Of a stretch of DNA of 21,581 bases, positions 17,091 through 21,581 are shown piece after piece. The position numbers and the translations under genes are program-made. The notes beneath the pieces are model-generated. The model did no database searches and was not told where the DNA came from. It saw only the letters and a program-made list of their open reading frames with translations. Origin of the DNA: JAAZAI01 sp050942875 (GTDB lineage Bacteria > Verrucomicrobiota > Kiritimatiellia > RFP12 > UBA3636); assembly GCA_050942875.1 (NCBI GenBank), contig JBMNOD010000058.1, forward strand, positions 1-21,581, read 5' to 3'. Positions within the stretch are counted from its first letter, which is position 1. The number at the start of each line of letters is the position of its first letter.

Positions 17091-17833
17091 GGGCCATCGG
17101 CATCACCCTGCTCTCCATGTTGGTCTGCGTCGGCCTCGTCGTCGGCTGGCAGACCCTCTACCGGCTGATGTTCTCTGAAAACCCGGCCTACGAAATCCGC
17201 ACCCTCGACATCACGACCGAGCACTGCGTCACGCCCCAGCGCCTCAAGGAGCTGACCGGCATCCGCGAAGGCGTCAACCTCCACTCGTTCAGCGCGTCCA
17301 AAAAGCGCCGGGAACTCCTCCGCAACCTGCCGAACCTCTACGACGCGCGCATCGTCAAGCGCTTCCCGGACCACGTGGAAATCCGGGCGACGGATCGCGT
17401 TCCCGTGATGAAGCTGGGCGCAACGAACTTCGCGGTGGATAAGGACGGCAACGTGCTGGCAATGGAGGCGTTCCAGCGCAGGCGCTGGGCGAACATCCCC
17501 GTTCTCATCGAAGGCAACCGCAAAATCCAGATGCAACCCGGCCAAGTCGTCTCGGACAAATACCGGACGGCGCTCGACATCGTCAACATCTACAACGCAA
17601 TGGAGGGGATTTCCTTCAAGATCAACCAAATCGACATCTCCGGGCGCATCTACATCCTCTTGATCACATCCGACGGCCACCGCGAAATCCGGCTCGTCTG
17701 GAGTGAGATGACGTCATCCGAGAACATGCGGCTCGCGCTCAAAATGGCCTCGGCGACGCTGGCCGATCCGAAGGCCGCGCCGTTGATCCGTTTCGACGTC
17801 GTTCTCGAAACCAAATTCGTCTACGGAATTTAA
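17081..17833 (+). CDS. ftsQ: Cell division protein FtsQ/DivIB
   Basis: A bitopic protein of 250 residues that connects the FtsA/FtsZ ring to the periplasmic division machinery. A short cytoplasmic start is followed by one membrane helix (about 6-23, IGITLLSMLVCVGLVVGW). A POTRA domain comes next (about 37-107): YEIRTLDITTEHCVTPQRLKELTG, then NLPNLYDARIVKRFPDHVEIRATDR. The FtsQ beta domain follows (about 108-250). The low general conservation is usual for FtsQ; the assignment rests on the POTRA pattern plus position between ddl and ftsA. GGAGAG lies upstream of the ATG, inside the ddl end with which it overlaps by 10 bases. FtsA starts 2 bases after its stop. Confidence 0.88.
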   Translation: MHLRAIGITLLSMLVCVGLVVGWQTLYRLMFSENPAYEIRTLDITTEHCVTPQRLKELTGIREGVNLHSFSASKKRRELLRNLPNLYDARIVKRFPDHVEIRATDRVPVMKLGATNFAVDKDGNVLAMEAFQRRRWANIPVLIEGNRKIQMQPGQVVSDKYRTALDIVNIYNAMEGISFKINQIDISGRIYILLITSDGHREIRLVWSEMTSSENMRLALKMASATLADPKAAPLIRFDVVLETKFVYGI

Positions 17834-17835
17834 CC

Positions 17836-19071
17836 ATGGCTAGAACACCCATCGTCGTCCTTGAAGTCGGCACCTCGCGAACGGCCGCGCTGCTGGGAAT
17901 CCTTTCCGACAAGAGCAGCGGACCGCCCGCCGTCGTTGCCGCCAGCGTCGCCAAGACCTCCGGCATGCGCAAAAGCGAAGTTGTCGCGCCTCAGTCCGTC
18001 TCCACGACCGTCGCCTCCGTCCTCAAAAGACTTTCCGAAAGCGGCGACGTGGACATCAATCAGCTTGATCTCGTCTATTCGGGGGGAGACCTTCAAGGCA
18101 TGCCCATCAGCGGCCACGTCGCCATCCAGTCCGACTACAGCGAGGTGCACGAGCAAGACGTCGCCGCCGCCATCGCCCAGATGCGCGACACCCCTCTTCC
18201 GGACGGCCGGACCACGCTCGAAGACATCAAATGCAACTACGTCCTCGACGGCCGGCGCATCGTCGAGGACCCCATCTCGCTCACCGCCTCCGAACTCGTC
18301 GTCAACGGCATCCGCACGCATGTCGATTCCAACAGCGTCCGCGCACTCATCGACGCCGTCGAATTCACCGGCGTCGGCGTTGCCACGGTCTTCAGCACCG
18401 CGGCGTCCGCGCCCCTGGGCTGCACCACGGCCGAGCAACGCCGCAACGGCGTGCTCGTCATCGACCTCGGCGGCGGCACCACGTCCTGGAGTGTCACCCG
18501 CAAGGACAAAGTCGCCGCCGTCGGCCATCTCGCCATTGGCGGCGACCACGTCACCAACGACATCCTCTGCGCGTTCCACACGGGCAAGGACGAGTCGGCC
18601 GCCGAGCTCAAGCACACCGTCGCGCAGGCCACCCTCGAAGGCGTCGATCCCGCCGAGCAAATTCCCGTGCCCAAGATGCTGGGGATCGGCAAGCGGATCA
18701 AGCTCCGCTCGCTCGCCATGGTCGTCAACGCCCGCCTCGATGAAATGCTCCGCATCATCCGCGACGACGTCCAGGCCGTCGGCGGCCTGGACGGTCTCGG
18801 CGCAGGCATCGTCCTTTGCGGCGGCGGCGCGTTGCTCCACGAACTGCCGACGCTTGTCACGCGCGTCTTCGATGGCGTTCCCTGCACGGTGGGCGCGCTG
18901 CCACCGCTCGACTGCCCGGTGATCGACGACGATCCGGAGAACATCCGCTACGCCGCCGCCTATGGCGCCTTGCTCCAGTCGGCGCGGATGCACCGCGACA
19001 TGCCCGTCTCCCGGGGCGGCATTCGCGAACGCCTGTTCAACTTGATTGCAAGAGGTGGAGGTCGCCCATGA
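17836..19071 (+). CDS. ftsA: Cell division protein FtsA
   Basis: An actin-like ATPase of 411 residues that ties FtsZ filaments to the membrane. The phosphate-1 region VVLEVGTSRTAALLG (7-21) has Glu10 where most FtsA proteins have Asp. The SHS2/1C domain is about 84-165. Phosphate-2 is VIDLGGGTTSWSV (208-220), with GGDHVTNDIL (235-244), and the adenosine motif is GIVLCGGGALL (324-334). The C-terminus ends in GGIRERLFNLIARGG (394-408), an amphipathic helix matching the membrane-targeting sequence of FtsA. Length is normal. Start ATG 17836 is 2 bases after ftsQ; the end overlaps ftsZ by 4 bases (ATGA), so FtsA and FtsZ synthesis should be coupled. The intact anchor suggests a working membrane tether despite the unusual partner FtsZ. 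Confidence 0.93.
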   Translation: MARTPIVVLEVGTSRTAALLGILSDKSSGPPAVVAASVAKTSGMRKSEVVAPQSVSTTVASVLKRLSESGDVDINQLDLVYSGGDLQGMPISGHVAIQSDYSEVHEQDVAAAIAQMRDTPLPDGRTTLEDIKCNYVLDGRRIVEDPISLTASELVVNGIRTHVDSNSVRALIDAVEFTGVGVATVFSTAASAPLGCTTAEQRRNGVLVIDLGGGTTSWSVTRKDKVAAVGHLAIGGDHVTNDILCAFHTGKDESAAELKHTVAQATLEGVDPAEQIPVPKMLGIGKRIKLRSLAMVVNARLDEMLRIIRDDVQAVGGLDGLGAGIVLCGGGALLHELPTLVTRVFDGVPCTVGALPPLDCPVIDDDPENIRYAAAYGALLQSARMHRDMPVSRGGIRERLFNLIARGGGRP

Positions 19072-20225
19072 ACGACCCTGGCTTCATGATGATCGGCCTC
19101 GGCGGCGCCGGTGGAAAGATCGTCGACGCCGTCGCAGGCAACACCGACGGCGCGATCCGCGCCGTCGCCATCGACACCGATTTCAACGCCATCTCGCGCC
19201 TCGCGCGCTGCCAGCAAATTCGCATCGGCGCCACGCGCTTCGACGGCGCAGGCTCCGGCGGAGACCGCAGCGGCGCCGGCATGGCCGCCGATGAAACCCC
19301 CGCGCTCGCCGGCGTGTTCGAAAACGTCCGCATCGCGGCCGTCGTCGCCGGCCTCGGCAAAGGCACCGGCTCGGGCGTCCTCCCCAAAATCCTGGAGGCC
19401 GCCGCCGAACGCAACGTCGCCACGATCGTCTTCATGGTCGTGCCCTTCGCCTTCGAAGGCACGGAAATCGGACGCAAAGCCGCCGAAGCCGAACAAGCCT
19501 CGGCGCACCTCGGCGACGTGCGCGTGGTCTGCCGCAATGACGACCTTTGCCCCACCGACGACGACACGACGCTCGACGACGCCTTTTCGGGCGCCACCGG
19601 GACGCTGGCCGACGGCATCACGCTGCTGTGGAAGCTCATGGCGATCCCCGGCTACATCAACATCGATCCCGCCGCGTTGCTCTCCGTCGTGCGCAGCGGC
19701 CGAGGCTCGTGCAGCCTCGGCGTCGGCGTGGCAAGCGGCCCCGACCGCATCGACGACGCCCTCGACGCGCTCCTGGGCGGCAAAGGCCTTGGCATCGGAG
19801 GCCGCCTCGCCTCCGCGAAGGCGGCCCTCGTGGGCATCATCGGCGGAGAAGACCTTCGCCTGGCCGAAGTGTCCCGTGCCATGACCGCCATCAGCGCCGC
19901 GCTCCCCATGGACACGCAGATTCGCATGGGCACCGTTCTCGACAAGACGCTTGAAGATTCCCTGCGCATCGTCGTGCTCCTCTTCCGCGAATGGAACCCC
20001 CTCTACGCGTCTGAGACGGATGAACACGACGACGACGAAGCACGCGAGGCATTCGAAACGGGTCGAAGCGGTTCTCGCTACTCCACCGGACGGGTTTCAC
20101 GTGCAAAAACAGAGAAATCCACTTACAATAATCGCTTTGACTCGCTGACCGCGACCTCCAGAAACGGCGAAAACCTTGACAAGCCGACGTATCTCAGGCG
20201 CAAGCTGCACATCGACCTCACCTGA
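19068..20225 (+). CDS. ftsZ: Divergent FtsZ with altered GTPase residues
   Basis: A tubulin-like protein of 385 residues, the expected scaffold of the division ring. Loop T1 is GLGGAGGK (10-17) and T2 is AIDTDFNAIS (34-43). T4 is GKGTGSG (97-103) where the tubulin signature is GGGTGxG. T5 is VPFAFEGTEIGRKAAEA (125-141) and T6 is CRNDDL (155-160). The T7 loop reads GYINIDPAALLSV (195-207). FtsZ normally has NxDFAD; N198 and D200 are kept, but the second catalytic Asp (D212 in E. coli) is Ala203. The C-terminal domain keeps GVASGPDR, GIIGGEDLRLAEV and MGTVLDKTLEDSLRIVV. A linker of about 60 residues ends in LDKPTYLRRKL (370-380), a good FtsA-binding C-terminal peptide. GGAGG lies 6 bases before the ATG. 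Position and tail make the identity secure; normal GTP hydrolysis is doubtful. Confidence 0.92.
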   Translation: MNDPGFMMIGLGGAGGKIVDAVAGNTDGAIRAVAIDTDFNAISRLARCQQIRIGATRFDGAGSGGDRSGAGMAADETPALAGVFENVRIAAVVAGLGKGTGSGVLPKILEAAAERNVATIVFMVVPFAFEGTEIGRKAAEAEQASAHLGDVRVVCRNDDLCPTDDDTTLDDAFSGATGTLADGITLLWKLMAIPGYINIDPAALLSVVRSGRGSCSLGVGVASGPDRIDDALDALLGGKGLGIGGRLASAKAALVGIIGGEDLRLAEVSRAMTAISAALPMDTQIRMGTVLDKTLEDSLRIVVLLFREWNPLYASETDEHDDDEAREAFETGRSGSRYSTGRVSRAKTEKSTYNNRFDSLTATSRNGENLDKPTYLRRKLHIDLT

Positions 20226-20243
20226 ACATCAAAAGGAGACACC

Positions 20244-21038
20244 ATGCAGAACTGGACCGTCAGAAAAATCCGCGAAAGCAAAGGCGGCGCGCCGCTGGCC
20301 ACCGTCACCGCCTACGACGCCATCACGGGGCGCATCGCCGACGAAGCCGGCGTGGCGCTGATCCTCGTCGGCGACTCGCTGGGCACCACCGCCCTCGGCT
20401 ACGACACCACCCTGCCCGTCACGATGGACATGATGCTCCACCATGTCGCGGCCGTTCGCCGCGGCGTCCAGCACGCCGTCCTCGTCGCCGACATGCCGTT
20501 CCTCTCCTACCACCTCGCGACCGAAGACGCGCTCCGCAACGCCGGGCGCTTCCTCCAGGAAGCCGGCGCCGATGCCGTCAAGCTCGAAGGCGGCGCGACG
20601 CGCGTCGACGTCATCCGGACGCTCGTCGACAACGGCATCCCCGTCATGGCCCACCTCGGCGTGCTTCCCCAGTCCGTGAAGGCCAGCGGGTACGCCGCCA
20701 AAGGCCGGACGGAAGATGAAATCGCGCGCCTCGAAGAGGACGTTCTCGCCGTGGCCGAGGCCGGCGCGTTCTGCACGACGCTCGAATGCGTGACGGCCGG
20801 CGTTGCGGAACGCCTCACGGCCATTTCCCCCGTGCCGACCATCGGCATCGGCTCCGGAAACGCCTGCGACGGCCAGATCCTCGTCATCGCCGACCTCCTC
20901 GGCCTCACCGACGGCCCCCTCCCCCGCTTCGTCAAACGCTTCGCCACCTGCGGCGACATCGCCAAAGCCGCCGTCGAAGCGTATGTCTCCGAAGTCCAGA
21001 ACCGCGCCTATCCCGATTCCGAGCATGTATATCGGTAG
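20244..21038 (+). CDS. panB: 3-methyl-2-oxobutanoate hydroxymethyltransferase (ketopantoate hydroxymethyltransferase)
   Basis: A cytoplasmic enzyme of 264 residues that adds a hydroxymethyl group from methylene-tetrahydrofolate to alpha-ketoisovalerate, the first committed step to pantothenate and coenzyme A. The TIM-barrel motifs are complete: VTAYDA (21-26), VGDSLG (42-47, Mg ligand D44), VADMPF (81-86, D83), VKLEGG (112-117, E115), PVMAHLGVLPQS (133-144), LECV with the catalytic Glu181, and GIGSGNACDGQ (201-211). Length is typical. The ATG follows AAAAGGAG with 5 bases between. It starts 18 bases after ftsZ and is probably on the same transcript, although functionally unrelated to division. 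panC and panD are not in the window. Confidence 0.96.
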   Translation: MQNWTVRKIRESKGGAPLATVTAYDAITGRIADEAGVALILVGDSLGTTALGYDTTLPVTMDMMLHHVAAVRRGVQHAVLVADMPFLSYHLATEDALRNAGRFLQEAGADAVKLEGGATRVDVIRTLVDNGIPVMAHLGVLPQSVKASGYAAKGRTEDEIARLEEDVLAVAEAGAFCTTLECVTAGVAERLTAISPVPTIGIGSGNACDGQILVIADLLGLTDGPLPRFVKRFATCGDIAKAAVEAYVSEVQNRAYPDSEHVYR

Positions 21039-21086
21039 AAAGCGGCTGGTTTTTAGTGAGGAGTGAGGAGGGCTGAGTTTGGACCC

Positions 21087-21107
21087 CCCCAGCGGTCACG
21101 GCTGGGG
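21087..21107. terminator. GC-rich hairpin between convergent panB and the surface-protein gene
   Basis: CCCCAGC (21087-21093) and GCTGGGG (21101-21107) pair perfectly around a 7-base loop that contains the stop codon of the minus-strand gene. There is no following T-run. The 56 bases from panB to here hold only short GTGAGGAG-type repeats. Confidence 0.4.
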
Positions 21108-21581
21108 CCGGGTGAAGCTGGACGTCACTTTGTAGAAGCGGCGGGTGGCGGCGGGGTCGAGGGCGATTGTGAAAGCGATCTCGCCGCCGGTCGCCCGGAA
21201 GCTCTGGTTGGGGTGCGGCGTCCAGGTTCCGTCGAGGTCGTCCGCGCTGTAGATCGTGTACCAGAGGCCGGTTTCGGCGTTGATGATCGTGAAGGTTGCC
21301 GTGCCGTCGTCGATGACGAATCCCGTGCCGTCCGTGGCGAAGGCCGGTTTCGCGGGAAGGCCGGACGCGAGGTAGTACGTGACGCCGATCGCCGGGCCGC
21401 CGGTCAAGGTGCCGCCCGTGTAGTAAAACATCCGTCTGTTCCAGTCCGGTGCCTCCGTCGCGTTGGCCGGGATGCTCCACGGCATTCCGGGGCCTGCGAT
21501 GTTCAGCTCGATGCCCGTGCATTTGTAGAACATGTAGTAATAGCACTCCCTGGCCAGAGTCGTCGCCGGCAATTCCGGCGG
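21096..21581 (-). CDS. BspA-like (DUF285-type) surface protein, C-terminal part only
   Basis: The frame is open to the right edge, so the N-terminus lies outside the window; about 161 codons are visible. The first residues, ELPATTLARECYYYMFYKCTG, fit the repeat of BspA/DUF285 proteins (LPAT-LA--CY--MF--CT-L), with a second MFYYTG further on. A linker follows, then a beta domain (FTIINAETGLWYTIYSADDL ... RRFYKVTSS) resembling C-terminal domains of large exported proteins in PVC bacteria. Such repeat proteins are usually on the cell surface and may bind host or matrix ligands; the role here is unknown. It is convergent with panB. Confidence 0.65.
   Translation of the reverse strand, partial: PPELPATTLARECYYYMFYKCTGIELNIAGPGMPWSIPANATEAPDWNRRMFYYTGGTLTGGPAIGVTYYLASGLPAKPAFATDGTGFVIDDGTATFTIINAETGLWYTIYSADDLDGTWTPHPNQSFRATGGEIAFTIALDPAATRRFYKVTSSFTRPQP

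Overview
The window looks like chromosomal DNA from a GC-rich bacterium of the PVC superphylum, most likely Kiritimatiellota or a close Verrucomicrobiota/Lentisphaerae relative. This is an inference from three things: the ddl-ftsQ-ftsA-ftsZ order with an unusually divergent FtsZ, the Gram-negative gene content (phosphoheptose isomerase, AsmA-like protein, prepilin peptidase), and a truncated BspA/DUF285-type surface protein at the right edge. No rRNA or taxonomic marker is present to prove it.

Layout. (1) Positions 1-560 hold three and a bit tandem copies of a 174-184 bp non-coding repeat. (2) Positions 556-4032 (minus) hold a restriction-modification cassette of lower GC than the rest: a fused nuclease-methyltransferase gene broken by one extra base in a 7-base homopolymer, then a two-domain specificity subunit. 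No separate hsdR is visible, so the architecture resembles BcgI-like systems. A scar carrying what looks like the tail of a GH27 alpha-galactosidase lies just upstream (about 4106-4234). (3) Positions 4235-9856 (minus) hold tRNA-Leu(UAG), clpC, a prepilin peptidase and an AsmA-like protein, all one direction and tightly spaced, behind a very good sigma70-type promoter whose -35 lies inside a perfect inverted repeat. (4) Positions 10048-11564 (plus) hold gmhA and a secreted protein of unknown function. (5) Positions 11627-14030 (minus) hold a methyltransferase, a NodB-like polysaccharide deacetylase that has lost metal ligands, and dut. They converge with block 4 on a strong hairpin. (6) Positions 14205-21038 (plus) hold a tightly packed run: uracil-DNA glycosylase, SppA peptidase, ddl, ftsQ, ftsA, ftsZ, panB. 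(7) The right edge (minus) holds the C-terminal part of a BspA-like surface protein.

How they work together. Block 6 couples the last precursor step of peptidoglycan (D-Ala-D-Ala) to assembly of the division ring: FtsQ in the membrane, FtsA with a C-terminal amphipathic helix, and FtsZ with a recognisable C-terminal FtsA-binding peptide. Most striking is that FtsZ keeps overall family similarity and its C-terminal tail, but the T7-loop aspartate needed for GTP hydrolysis is alanine and the tubulin signature is altered. Other points worth a second look are the probable on/off frameshift in the RM gene, the apparent pseudo-deacetylase beside a methyltransferase with a degenerate SAM loop, and two promoters (gmhA and the methyltransferase) that share a -10 box placed 6-7 bases before the ATG, suggesting leaderless transcripts.
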